In this document: piece after piece, positions 8,664-16,437 of the stretch
Layout: every line of letters begins with the position of its first letter
Numbering within the stretch: the stretch's first letter is position 1
Assembly: GCA_022616415.1 (NCBI GenBank)
Contig: JAKEEU010000107.1
Location: forward strand, 84,681 to 148,680
DNA: 64,000 nucleotides
Direction: 5' to 3'
Source of the DNA: Candidatus Zhuqueibacterota bacterium
Lineage (GTDB): Bacteria; Zhuqueibacterota; Zhuqueibacteria; Zhuqueibacterales; Zhuqueibacteraceae
The notes under the pieces: generated by a model
Told to the model about the DNA's origin: nothing
Database searches by the model: none
The model's input: only the letters and a program-made list of their open reading frames with translations
Made by a program: the position numbers and the translations under genes

Positions 8664-9817
8664 CGCAGTGCAATCTCCTCCTGATTGAAAGCTTGCAAGC
8701 CGTAAATCAGCGCCTCCATGTAGCGTTGTTGACTCTGCGGCTCGGCATTGGCGCCTTCGCGCTCGAAGGCCGCCATTATTTCGCGCACAAACGTGCCGCG
8801 CACCGTCGGCTCTTGCGCAATCTGCTGCACGTCGTCGGAAGGCCGGGTCAGGTTTTCAATGCGCAAGAAGGCGAAATGGCTTTGCACGCGATGGGCGAGG
8901 ACGGGCAGATCGAGGAAGAGCGAGGGCTGCGCCTGACCGGCCAACCGCAGGCGCACGAAATCCTCGCTGAAATCCCTCTCGTTTTTCAGCGCGATGATCT
9001 TGTCGAAAAGCTGATCGCGGTGCGCGCAATCGTCAACGGCAACGTCGATGGTCTCAAAATGCAGCTCCGCCAAAGGAATCATCTCGATCTGCGGCGGCTG
9101 ATCGTTTTCGAGCTGAATCCACGCCACGCCGTGCTGGCCGGGTTCGTCGAATCCGAGCGGCTCGGGGCTGCCGGGATAAATCGCCACCGTATTGTTGGCG
9201 CGCGCGATTTGCGGCGTGTGGTAATGGCCGAGCAAAGCCAATGGAAATCCGGCCCGGCGAATGTCTTCGAGAGTCAGCGGCGCATGGTTGCTGCCGTTTG
9301 GCGAAGGCGAAGACAAGAGCGTGGCGTGCAAGAGCAGGATGGGGAAACGTGGGCTGCCGGTTGGCGCCGGCAACTGAAAGTTTTGCAGAAAATTTTGGCG
9401 CTCACTCGGCGAGAGATGGCCGGCGGACCACAGGGAGAAATTTTTTGCCAGCGGCCGCTCGGTGAGGCGGTTGCTGATGAAGATATTGACGTTTTCAGGC
9501 CAGCGGCCGCGTTGGTAGAGCGAGCCGGCATCGGCAGCGTCGTGATTGCCGGGCGCGATGAACACCGGTATCGGCGCCAAACGCGCAAATTCGCCGGCGA
9601 GAAATGCCGCCGTATCCGGCGACAGCCGGGCGTGCTCAAAAAGATCGCCGGCCACGGTCACGGCGTCGGCGCCGCGGCTTTTGGCAAGATCGATGAGGCG
9701 GCGCAGCGTCTGCCGCAATTGCTCCCGGCATCGGCGCGCCAGGGGCGCCGGCAACCGGCTGCCGGTGAACGCGGCATCAAGGTGCAAATCCGCGAAGTGC
9801 AAAATCGAAAACGGCAA
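8660..9817 (-). CDS. YhaO/SbcD-like metallophosphoesterase (DNA exonuclease subunit)
   Basis: Calcineurin-like phosphoesterase partner of the downstream ATPase. All metal-binding motifs are present: DLHLD near the N-terminus, GDLFEH at about 56, GNHD at about 91 and GHYH at about 196. The open frame runs back to 10018, but that extension crosses a hairpin repeat (9864-9940). I prefer the TTG at 9817, 8 bases after GGAG, directly before the first beta strand (FSILHFADLHLD); the ATG at 9868 is the alternative. The protein would act as a Mn-dependent nuclease with the ATPase, by analogy with SbcCD. Confidence 0.85.
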   Translation of the reverse strand: MPFSILHFADLHLDAAFTGSRLPAPLARRCREQLRQTLRRLIDLAKSRGADAVTVAGDLFEHARLSPDTAAFLAGEFARLAPIPVFIAPGNHDAADAGSLYQRGRWPENVNIFISNRLTERPLAKNFSLWSAGHLSPSERQNFLQNFQLPAPTGSPRFPILLLHATLLSSPSPNGSNHAPLTLEDIRRAGFPLALLGHYHTPQIARANNTVAIYPGSPEPLGFDEPGQHGVAWIQLENDQPPQIEMIPLAELHFETIDVAVDDCAHRDQLFDKIIALKNERDFSEDFVRLRLAGQAQPSLFLDLPVLAHRVQSHFAFLRIENLTRPSDDVQQIAQEPTVRGTFVREIMAAFEREGANAEPQSQQRYMEALIYGLQAFNQEEIALR

Positions 9818-9863
9818 GGAACAAACTCCGACAATTTTATGCTCGTTTCGGGTTAAAATTACA

Positions 9864-9940
9864 GTCATTGCGAGGCGCTCTTCGCCGAAGCAATCTTTTG
9901 TTTTTAAAAGATTGCTTCGCTGAGAAACGCTCGCAATGAC
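9864..9940. repeat. Hairpin repeat, GTCATTGCGAG type
   Basis: GTCATTGCGAG at 9864 is mirrored by CTCGCAATGAC ending at 9940, with inner arms GAAGCAATCTTTT and AAAAGATTGCTTC. It resembles the common GTCATTGCGAG MITE-like hairpins of many bacteria and lies in the leader of the yhaO-like gene. Confidence 0.8.
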
Positions 9941-10021
9941 ATTACAAATCAACCTGAAACAAGTATATGACATGCTCAAGGCTGGTCGAGGCGAGCTGCG
10001 TTTTTTGTTGACAAACACAAA

Positions 10022-10050
10022 AAGATAATAGAATTAAAGCAAAAATGCAA
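10022..10050 (-). promoter_or_regulatory. Candidate promoter of the yhaO-yhaN pair
   Basis: Minus strand TTGCAT (10045-10050), 17 bp spacer, TATCTT (10022-10027). It points to the yhaO-like gene and lies in AT-rich DNA. Confidence 0.45.
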
Positions 10051-10146
10051 ATTTTTATTCAATAAAATTTCACGTTGCAGATCAGCAATCTTTTGCCTAT
10101 ATTAACTTTCAGGAAAGGAAAGCATCCTCAAAATAATTCCAATCGC

Positions 10147-10234
10147 ATGAATTTAGCGGTCTGAACCGGAGTGCAATGCTTTAGCATTGCCCCGCTGCGA
10201 GCGGGGGACTCCGAGTTCATTTGGCTAAATTCAT
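10147..10234. repeat. Nested multi-hairpin element upstream of lpoB-like gene
   Basis: Outer arms ATGAATTTAGC (10147-10157) and GCTAAATTCAT (10224-10234) enclose CGGAGT/ACTCCG, which in turn encloses two hairpins, GCAATGC/GCATTGC and CCCGCT/AGCGGG. Folded as RNA or single-stranded DNA this makes a branched, cloverleaf-like shape. It is not a tRNA: there is no anticodon arm or T-loop consensus. Confidence 0.65.
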
Positions 10235-10267
10235 ACTTTCGATCAAGAATTGGAGGTGAGGCTCAAG

Positions 10268-10864
10268 ATGAAAAGCTTGCTTATTTTATTAACGAGCGTC
10301 ATGCTGTTGGTGAATTGTGCTCCCTCCACGCGGGTTTCGCGCATCGAGAGCACGGCGACAACCGATCTCAGCGGCCGTTGGAACGACACGGATTCGCGGC
10401 TGGTCGCCGAAGAGATGATTAAAGACGTTTTGCAGCGGCCGTGGCTGCAAAGTCATCTGGCCAACACCGCGCAAAAGCCGACGGTCATTGTCGGCCAGAT
10501 TCGCAATCTTTCGAGCGAGCATATCAGCACCGAAACTTTCATCAAAGACATCGAGCGCGAGCTGATTAACTCCGGGCAAGTGCGGTTCGTCGCCAGCCGG
10601 GACGAGCGGCAGGGCGTGCGTGACGAGCGCTTCGAGCAACAGCATTTCGCTTCCGAGGCTTCGATGAAAGCGTGGGCGCAGGAGCTGGGCGCCGATTACA
10701 TGCTCATCGGCAGCATCAAAACGATCACCGACGCCGTCGAAGGCAAACAGGTGGTTTACTATCAGGTCGACCTCGAGCTGGTTCAGATCGAATCCACCGA
10801 AAAGGTTTGGATCGGCAGCAAAAAAATCAAAAAGGCCATCGAAAGAAGCAAAGTGCGGCTGTGA
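10268..10864 (+). CDS. lpoB: LpoB-like penicillin-binding protein activator lipoprotein
   Basis: A 198-residue lipoprotein precursor. The hydrophobic N-terminus ends in LLVNC, an unusual lipobox (Asn before the Cys), and is followed by a folded domain with TDLSGRWND, VIVGQIRNLSSEHI, DIERELINSGQVRFVASRDER and ADYMLIGSIKTI, which is the LpoB/CsgG-like pattern. LpoB in enterobacteria activates the peptidoglycan synthase PBP1b from the outer membrane; the same role here is inferred from family. Start ATG 10268 follows GGAGGTGAG. The stop overlaps the GTG start of the next gene, so the two are coupled. Confidence 0.8.
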   Translation: MKSLLILLTSVMLLVNCAPSTRVSRIESTATTDLSGRWNDTDSRLVAEEMIKDVLQRPWLQSHLANTAQKPTVIVGQIRNLSSEHISTETFIKDIERELINSGQVRFVASRDERQGVRDERFEQQHFASEASMKAWAQELGADYMLIGSIKTITDAVEGKQVVYYQVDLELVQIESTEKVWIGSKKIKKAIERSKVRL

Positions 10865-12321
10865 AAGGGCGATTATTAAACGCGTTGTTTTTGCCTGCCG
10901 TGCTCGCTGGTTGCGCGGCTTTGATCACCCAGACGGAAATTTATAAGGAGATTACGCCCAGGATTCGAAACCAAAATTGGGAAGCGGCGATCAGCGAGAT
11001 TGAAAAGGCGCGCGAGCGCGGCGCGTATCCCGGCAAGGATGAATTGCTTTACCTTCTGGATATGGGCATTCTGCACCATTACGCCGGGGATTACGCTGAG
11101 AGCAATGATTATCTCGAGATAGCCGAACGCAGCATCGAAGAGTTGTATACTGCCAGCGTCTCGCGTGCCGCACTGTCCATGCTGCTCAATGACAACGTGC
11201 TCGAGTATCGCGGCGAGGATTACGAAGATATCTACCTCAACGTCTTCAAGGCGCTCAATTATTTGGCGCTCGACCAACATGACGAGGCTCTGGTTGAAAT
11301 CCGGCGCCTCAACAACAAGCTGCAGCTTTGGGGCGATAAGTACGGCAAACTGGCGGAGTCGTTGAATCGGTTCGAGGACGAGCACGTTGAGTTCAAAGCA
11401 AAGGAAGTTGATTTCCACAATGACGCGCTCGGCCGTTATCTTGGCGCTTTGCTTTATTACTACGGCGGCCAATATGATGATGCGCGCATCGATTTGGAAA
11501 ATTACCGCTACGCCATAACCGCACAGCCAGGACTTTACTCCCATTCACCTATCGAACTGGAATTGAGCGCGCTCGATACCAGTCTGTTGCACGTCGTCGC
11601 TTTCACCGGCGTGGCTCCGGAAAAAGTTCCGGTGGAGTTTCGCCTGCACACTGGCAAGAATCATCTGCTGGTTTTTCCGGCGCATCGAGGCCAAAGCTTC
11701 GCCCAACGCTTTGATTGGGAGGGCCTGGCTGAAGGCTATTATTTCAAATTCGCCGTGCCCGAGCTGCGGCGAAACCACAGCCAAGTTGTAGCCATCGAGG
11801 TTTATGCCAATGGTCAATATCTTGGCGCTTTGCAGCTTCTCGAAGACATGTCGCGCGTCGCCGAAGTGGCGTTTCAAAGAAATCAATCGCTGGTCTACTT
11901 GAAGTCCATCACTCGCACGGTGTTGAAAGGAATTGCCGGCAAAAAGGCGAAAGAAAAATTTGCCGATGAAGAGCAAACCGAAGATAAAAAGGAAGAAAAG
12001 ACAGAAAAGAAAGACCAAAAAGAAAAGAAAAAAGATGAAGAGAGCGAAGAAAAGAAAAGCGGCAGAGGGAAGTTCTCCAAGTGGCTTTTCTCGGCGGTGG
12101 TCGATGTGGTAACTGAAATTTCTGAGCAGGCGGATTTGCGCACGTGGCGGACGATGCCCGGCACGGCGCACGCGGGTTATTTTCCCCTGGCGGAGGGAAC
12201 TTATGACGTCAGCCTCCGCTTTCTTGATGCGCAACGAAGGATTTTGTGGCGGCAAGAATTTCAGCAAGTGAAGATTGCGCGCGCCCGGTTGAATTTTCTT
12301 GAAGGGGTGTTTTTGCGGTAG
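10861..12321 (+). CDS. COG3014-like lipoprotein with lysine/glutamate-rich segment
   Basis: A 486-residue protein beginning at a GTG that overlaps the lpoB stop. Signal peptide ending in the lipobox LAGC, so likely lipid-anchored. The N-terminal half is helical with tetratricopeptide-like spacing (YYAGDYAESNDYLEIAERS; NYLALDQHDEALVEIRRLN). It resembles the COG3014 proteins that are commonly encoded beside LpoB. At about residues 360-400 there is a very charged K/E-rich linker, then a beta-rich C-terminal part. Role unknown; the genetic coupling suggests work with LpoB at the envelope. Confidence 0.72.
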   Translation: MKGRLLNALFLPAVLAGCAALITQTEIYKEITPRIRNQNWEAAISEIEKARERGAYPGKDELLYLLDMGILHHYAGDYAESNDYLEIAERSIEELYTASVSRAALSMLLNDNVLEYRGEDYEDIYLNVFKALNYLALDQHDEALVEIRRLNNKLQLWGDKYGKLAESLNRFEDEHVEFKAKEVDFHNDALGRYLGALLYYYGGQYDDARIDLENYRYAITAQPGLYSHSPIELELSALDTSLLHVVAFTGVAPEKVPVEFRLHTGKNHLLVFPAHRGQSFAQRFDWEGLAEGYYFKFAVPELRRNHSQVVAIEVYANGQYLGALQLLEDMSRVAEVAFQRNQSLVYLKSITRTVLKGIAGKKAKEKFADEEQTEDKKEEKTEKKDQKEKKKDEESEEKKSGRGKFSKWLFSAVVDVVTEISEQADLRTWRTMPGTAHAGYFPLAEGTYDVSLRFLDAQRRILWRQEFQQVKIARARLNFLEGVFLR

Positions 12322-12384
12322 CCGTTTTTATGGTATCTTCATCAAGCGCTATTTGTAATCCCTCGGTTACGAAGAGAAAGGAAT

Positions 12385-12459
12385 GTCATTCCGGAGGAAT
12401 CTTGTTTAATTCCAGTACTGTGCTTGATCGTAACAAGATCCCGCCACGGCGGGATGACA
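12385..12459. repeat. Hairpin repeat, GTCATTCC-GGATGAC type
   Basis: GTCATTCCGGAGGAATCTTG is mirrored by CAAGATCCCGCCACGGCGGGATGAC. A related copy, with the same GTCAT...ATGAC ends, lies at 21179-21248. Confidence 0.75.
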
Positions 12460-12571
12460 GATTAGTAATCCGCCGATAACTGGGGCACTACTGATATTGA
12501 AAACACCTTCTTGCATCTAAAAAAATTTTTCTCTATATTAGCTGCATAAAAGCACTGTAGGTTCCGTATCC

Positions 12572-12730
12572 ATGATCGATTACTCACCATACATAAAAGG
12601 CCTTAAGCGGCGAGAGGCGGAAAGAAAAGCGACATTGGAAAAGCGCCGCCAGAAAGCCTTCGCCATCGCCAGGCAGATTGCCGATATGCTGCGGCAGGAT
12701 TTTGGCGCAAAGTTGAAGAACTTTAGATAA
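12572..12730 (+). pseudogene. Remnant of a nucleotidyltransferase (MNT-type) gene
   Basis: ATG at 12572 gives 52 residues (MIDYSPYIKGLKRREAER... AFAIARQIADMLRQDFGAK) that look like the N-terminal helix of small nucleotidyltransferases, where an FGS strand should follow directly. Instead the frame stops at 12728-12730. A further fragment (STVHEHLTRELETFRGFLG) can be read in another frame at about 12734-12810. I take this as a decayed toxin-antitoxin-type gene; a short real gene is the alternative. Confidence 0.4.
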
Positions 12731-12936
12731 ATTGTCGACAGTTCACGAGCATCTGACCCGCGAATTGGAAACCTTCCGTGGATTTTTGGGGCAAGCCGGT
12801 ACTTCAGCATAGCGGTGTGGGAAAAGTGAAATGATTACGATTGCGTGCTGGTGGGGAATATTTTGTTCTCAACCCTTGCTTTTTAGGCAAAAAATTTATA
12901 AGTTAGCACAGCATGTCAAAATAGGAAAACCATATC

Positions 12937-13128
12937 ATGAAACTGTCCAAAGAAGACGCCGCCCGTTTGAAAGATATTGACATTATCGAGCAGACTCGTG
13001 CCGCTCGTCGCGATAGCATGAATTTGCTTGACGAGCAAGGATTGGCCGCACTTGCGCTTGCCGTTGCCAATATCCTCGATAAAATCATTAAAGAACCGGA
13101 GAGCATAATCAAGGAATATGCGAAGTGA
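12937..13128 (+). CDS. Small antitoxin-like protein upstream of a gutted PIN gene
   Basis: A 63-residue charged helical protein (MKLSKEDAARLKDIDIIEQTRAARRD...). It ends in TGA overlapping the GTG start of a PIN-domain fragment (GTGA), the usual antitoxin-toxin coupling. I do not recognise its exact family; the antitoxin role is inferred from position and size. Its reading frame is intact although its partner is not. Confidence 0.55.
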   Translation: MKLSKEDAARLKDIDIIEQTRAARRDSMNLLDEQGLAALALAVANILDKIIKEPESIIKEYAK

Positions 13129-13277
13129 AGGCCTATTTGGACACTTCGGTCGTAAACGTTCTTTTGTTCAGCGACTATTTTGTAACCTACGATCATCATT
13201 TCGATCCCCTAAAAGATCGTTTCCGCATTGTTACTCCTGCCGAGCTGTTGAAAGAGTTGGAAGCTTCCCAACCCTAG
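13125..13277 (+). pseudogene. PIN-domain toxin with large internal deletion
   Basis: The GTG at 13125 opens a 50-residue frame. The first residues KAYLDTSVV are the standard first strand of a PIN nuclease with its catalytic Asp. The rest, DYFVTYDHHFD...RFRIVTPAELLKEL, is the standard C-terminal end. About 90-100 residues that should lie between (helices 1-5 and the other acidic residues) are missing, and the join is in frame. No nuclease activity is expected. Confidence 0.75.
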
Positions 13278-13325
13278 TTCTTCCTTGCAAGATTTTTCTG
13301 ATTTGCCCGAATAAAATTTCTATCC

Positions 13326-13895
13326 ATGAACCCATTTTCAATCATCCACAAATACTACGATCCCTCCAGCGAGCTGTACCGGATTTTGCTGACGCACAGC
13401 GTTTTGGTGACGAAAAAGGCGCTGGACATTGCGGTGGATTTTCAAGCGCGAAATCCGCTGGCTGAAACCGATTTGGTGTTTATTTACGAGGCGGCGATGC
13501 TGCACGACATCGGCATTTACCGTTGCGACGCGCCGGAAATTCTTTGCACCGGCAGCGAGCCTTATATCTGCCACGGCGTGGTTGGCCGCGAAATTTTGGA
13601 GAGTGAAGGCTTGCCCCGGCACGCGCTGGTTTGCGAGCGCCACACCGGCGCCGGCATTTCCCGTGAAGACGTAATCCGGCAGGCGCTGCCCTTGCCCGTG
13701 CGCGACTACCTCCCCGAAAGCCTCGAAGAGAAAATCATCTGCCTCGCCGATAAATTTTATTCCAAAACTCCCCACAAGCTTTTCCGCGAAAAGAAGCTGC
13801 TCAAGATTCACCAGAAGCTCGGAAAATTCGGGACGGAAGCGACGGCGCGTTTTGAAGAATGGTGCCGCCTGTTTTTGCCAGCATCGAAGCTTTGA
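13326..13895 (+). CDS. HD-domain metal-dependent phosphohydrolase
   Basis: A 189-residue single-domain HD protein. Metal ligands are visible: LLTHSVLV, MLHDIGIYRCDAP, CHGVVGREIL, CERHTGAGI and CLADKFYSK. Related stand-alone HD proteins hydrolyse nucleotides or phosphate monoesters; the substrate cannot be told. It stands alone on the plus strand and converges with the moeZ-like gene, from which it is separated by a GTAAC hairpin. ATG start at 13326. Confidence 0.8.
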   Translation: MNPFSIIHKYYDPSSELYRILLTHSVLVTKKALDIAVDFQARNPLAETDLVFIYEAAMLHDIGIYRCDAPEILCTGSEPYICHGVVGREILESEGLPRHALVCERHTGAGISREDVIRQALPLPVRDYLPESLEEKIICLADKFYSKTPHKLFREKKLLKIHQKLGKFGTEATARFEEWCRLFLPASKL

Positions 13896-13928
13896 AATTT
13901 CAAACCAAATCAAATGTCATTGGTTTCC

Positions 13929-13950
13929 CAGACCGGCGGTCTGAGTTACA
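13929..13950 (-). repeat. Stop-adjacent hairpin with GTAAC motif, moeZ copy
   Basis: On the minus strand the stop TAA (13951-13953) of the moeZ-like gene is followed at once by TGTAACT and the hairpin CAGACC-GCC-GGTCTG (13929-13943). Confidence 0.7.
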
Positions 13951-15111
13951 TTAATACTTCGGCACACTCGGATCCACCTCATCCGCCCACGCGTGAATGC
14001 CGCCGGCTAAATTTTTTGCCGAAGTATAACCGGCTTTGTGTAAAAGCTCCACCGCCTGCGCGCTGCGCTTGCCAGTGCGGCAATAAGCGACAATCTGGCT
14101 CGAACCGTCGATTTCCGTCAACCGCTCCGGCAGTTGCTTGAGCGGAATCAGCGTGGCGCCGGGGATGTAGCAAATTTGATATTCCTCCGGCTCGCGCACG
14201 TCCAACAAAAAGAGATGATCGCGATTGAGTTTCTTGGCCAGCTCTTTTGCCGAAATATCGAAATTGTTGGCCGCTTTTTCAGCATCTTCCACCACCGGAA
14301 TGCCGCAGAACTGCTCGTAGTCGATCAGCTCGTGGATCGTGCGGTGCGCGCCGCAAATGGGGCAATTCGGATCCTTGCGCAATTTCATTTCACGAAAGCG
14401 CATGCCGAGCGCGTCGAACAGCAGCAGCCTGCCGATTAGCAGCTCGCCCTTGCCGAGAATGATTTTGATCGCCTCGTTCGCTTGAATGCAGCCGACGATG
14501 CCAGGCAGCACGCCCAAAACGCCGCCTTCGGCGCAGCTTGGAACGAGGCCGGGCGGCGGCGGTTCCGGATAGAGGCAGCGATAGCACGGTCCTTTTTCCG
14601 CCCAAAACACACTGGCTTGGCCTTCGAAGCGAAAGATGCTGCCGTACACATTCGGCTTGCCGAGCAGCACGCTCACGTCGTTGACGAGATAGCGCGTCGG
14701 AAAATTGTCGGTGCCGTCGATGATGAGGTCGTAGTCGCGGGCAATCTCAAACGCATTCTCAGAAGAGAAGCGCGTTTCGTAGGTGTCAACCTGCACGTTT
14801 GGGTTGATGCCGAGTATATAATCTTTTGCGCTCTCCAATTTTGACCGGCCGACGTTGCGCGTCGAATGAATAACCTGGCGCTGAAGATTCGATGAGTCCA
14901 CCACGTCAAAATCCACCAAGCCGAGCCGGCCCACGCCGGCGGCGGCGAGATACATGGCGAGGGGCGATCCCAACCCGCCGGTGCCGATGAGCAACACGCT
15001 CGCGGTCTTCAATTTTTTCTGGCCTTCCATACCGACTTCCGGCAGAATCAAGTGCCGACTGTAGCGCGCGATTTCTTCGTTGCTAAGAACGAGGTCTTGC
15101 CGATTTTTCAT
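13951..15111 (-). CDS. moeZ: MoeZ-type E1 adenylyltransferase with rhodanese domain
   Basis: Activates the C-terminal glycine of a ubiquitin-like sulfur carrier by adenylation and then, through its rhodanese domain, converts it to a thiocarboxylate. The ThiF/MoeB part has GTGGLGSPLA, DFDVVDSSNLQRQ, the zinc pairs CYRC and CPIC, and the usual tail. The rhodanese part begins at FLLDVREPEEY and has the active loop CRTGKRS with its catalytic cysteine. It is the last gene of the cysM-mec-cysO operon, coupled to the cysO-like gene upstream. Start: ATG 15111, or a TTG at 15120 that overlaps the previous stop. MoeZ of Mycobacterium tuberculosis serves CysO in the same way. Confidence 0.9.
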   Translation of the reverse strand: MKNRQDLVLSNEEIARYSRHLILPEVGMEGQKKLKTASVLLIGTGGLGSPLAMYLAAAGVGRLGLVDFDVVDSSNLQRQVIHSTRNVGRSKLESAKDYILGINPNVQVDTYETRFSSENAFEIARDYDLIIDGTDNFPTRYLVNDVSVLLGKPNVYGSIFRFEGQASVFWAEKGPCYRCLYPEPPPPGLVPSCAEGGVLGVLPGIVGCIQANEAIKIILGKGELLIGRLLLFDALGMRFREMKLRKDPNCPICGAHRTIHELIDYEQFCGIPVVEDAEKAANNFDISAKELAKKLNRDHLFLLDVREPEEYQICYIPGATLIPLKQLPERLTEIDGSSQIVAYCRTGKRSAQAVELLHKAGYTSAKNLAGGIHAWADEVDPSVPKY

Positions 15112-15116
15112 TTTCG

Positions 15117-15860
15117 TCAAACGGTTTTTCGCCGTTCCTCCTTCCGAATAGGTGAAAATTTAAAAACGGGTATGCCTAAACGATTCAATTGATAATACAA
15201 AAAACAACCCACGCAAAATCTAGCCAACAAATTGAGGGTTGCCAGAGCCGAGACGAAACCGGCCAGTATCCAGCCAAGTATCTGTTGCTTAAGAACCAAC
15301 AGTAAGACACTGCTGATCACCAGAAAAATGCCTCCCACCCCTTGCGCAAACTCATGCGGCTCCGGATTATCTGGAACGACTTTAGGCTTGAGCCAACCCG
15401 CCGGTTTGAACAGTCGATGATAGATCAATTTGAACAATCCGGCACTCGGCCAAAAGGTGCCCACTAACATAATGGTGGCAACAAATACAACCAACCCCGG
15501 CAGATTGAAGACAAAAGCTAGTGCCAGCAAAAGAATGATACTGGCCTGGTTGAAGCGTAGTGCGGTGTGATCCACCACTCGGGCCTCACTTCCTCCTGCA
15601 ACGGCGGGCACGATGCTGATCACATCGCTGTCTTTCACCGGCGTGGCTTCTTTTTTCAGGAAGCGCATATTGGCGTCGCCGAGAAAAATATTGACGAAGT
15701 TGCGCAACCGGCCTTTGTCGTCATAAAGATGGCGGCGTGCTTGCGGAAATTGCTCGGCGAAATTCACCAGCGCCTCGCCGATGGTGGCGCCGTTTATTTG
15801 CACTTCGCTCTGGCCGTTGGTGAAAGGCCGCAGGGCGGAGGGAATAAGAATTTTGGGCAT
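15117..15860 (-). CDS. cysO: CysO-like sulfur carrier fused to DUF4395 membrane domain
   Basis: Residues 1-90 are a ubiquitin-fold MoaD/ThiS domain very close to mycobacterial CysO: IPSALRPFTNGQ near the start, FVNIFLGD in the middle and VPAVAGG at 84-90. In CysO the diglycine is the C-terminus that carries sulfur. Here it is followed by SEARVVDH and a DUF4395 domain with about four membrane helices, the FAQGVGGIF motif and a FCVGC cysteine pair near the end. So the carrier would need cleavage after Gly90 before it could be adenylated, unless the membrane part works differently. The JAMM peptidase encoded just upstream is the obvious candidate. ATG 15860 follows AAGGAG; total 247 residues. 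Confidence 0.88.
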   Translation of the reverse strand: MPKILIPSALRPFTNGQSEVQINGATIGEALVNFAEQFPQARRHLYDDKGRLRNFVNIFLGDANMRFLKKEATPVKDSDVISIVPAVAGGSEARVVDHTALRFNQASIILLLALAFVFNLPGLVVFVATIMLVGTFWPSAGLFKLIYHRLFKPAGWLKPKVVPDNPEPHEFAQGVGGIFLVISSVLLLVLKQQILGWILAGFVSALATLNLLARFCVGCFLYYQLNRLGIPVFKFSPIRKEERRKTV

Positions 15861-15913
15861 GGTGATTTGCTCCTTGACCTTAAAAATTTCAAATTTAAAA
15901 TTGAAAATTGTCG

Positions 15914-16351
15914 TCAAGCCGACGAAGCCGTCTGCGGTACGATTTCTTCCGGCAAAAACCGGCTGCGATCATCCGCGAGTATCCAGGCGGTCGTCTCGCC
16001 GGCTTGGCCTTGATGCACGGCAACGATGACACACACCAGAGCCGGCCAGGCATTGTCCAAATCGAATTGCGACGGGCGCGCGGGATGATCCGGATGCGAG
16101 TGATAGAAGCCCACGATGTCCAAACCGGCTTCGCGCGCGTTACGGTCGGCTTGCATATAATCCTGCGGCGAAATCTGATAGCGATTTTGCGGCGAATCCG
16201 CGCGTTGATTCTGCGCGCGACGCGTTTGCACCACGACGCGGCGATTCTCTTCGAGGCGGCCGAGCAGAAAGCCGCAGCACTCGTGCGGATATGTTGTTTC
16301 GCCGTGCTGGTGGATTTCCGCTAGGTGGTGATTTTCAAAAACAATCGACAT
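15914..16351 (-). CDS. mec: JAMM/M67 metallopeptidase, Mec-like
   Basis: A 145-residue zinc peptidase of the JAB1/MPN+ fold. The catalytic Glu is in PHECCGFLLG and the zinc site is HSHPDHPARPSQFD. In Mycobacterium, Mec removes cysteine from the CysO-Cys adduct. Here it lies between cysM and the fused cysO gene, 53 bp ahead of the latter, so it may both mature the membrane-fused carrier and release cysteine; the first of these roles is inference. ATG start at 16351, just past a hairpin element shared with the end of cysM. Confidence 0.87.
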   Translation of the reverse strand: MSIVFENHHLAEIHQHGETTYPHECCGFLLGRLEENRRVVVQTRRAQNQRADSPQNRYQISPQDYMQADRNAREAGLDIVGFYHSHPDHPARPSQFDLDNAWPALVCVIVAVHQGQAGETTAWILADDRSRFLPEEIVPQTASSA

Positions 16352-16355
16352 GAAT

Positions 16356-16437
16356 GTAGTCCTGCCCCCTTGTGGGGCACTTTGCATACATCGAAATTTT
16401 TACCTTGAAAGAGCGGCCCACAAGGGGCCGAGACTAC
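16356..16437. repeat. GTAGTC/GACTAC branched hairpin at the cysM stop
   Basis: Outer arms GTAGTC (16356-16361) and GACTAC (16432-16437). Inside lie GCCCC/GGGGC and GGCCC/GGGCC hairpins that can also pair with each other. The cysM stop codon TAG is part of the outer arm as read on the minus strand. Confidence 0.6.

Noticed and set aside
5388..9856. Long plus-strand open frames (up to 435 codons) opposite the yhaN/yhaO genes
   Set aside because: Antisense shadows caused by GC-biased codons; composition is Arg/Gln/His-rich without family features.
10147..10234. A tRNA gene
   Set aside because: The fold is branched but lacks the T-loop, D-loop and anticodon conventions of tRNA.
15117..15860. 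Reading the carrier-DUF4395 gene as two genes
   Set aside because: The frame is continuous, with no stop, start or ribosome site between Gly90 and the first membrane helix.
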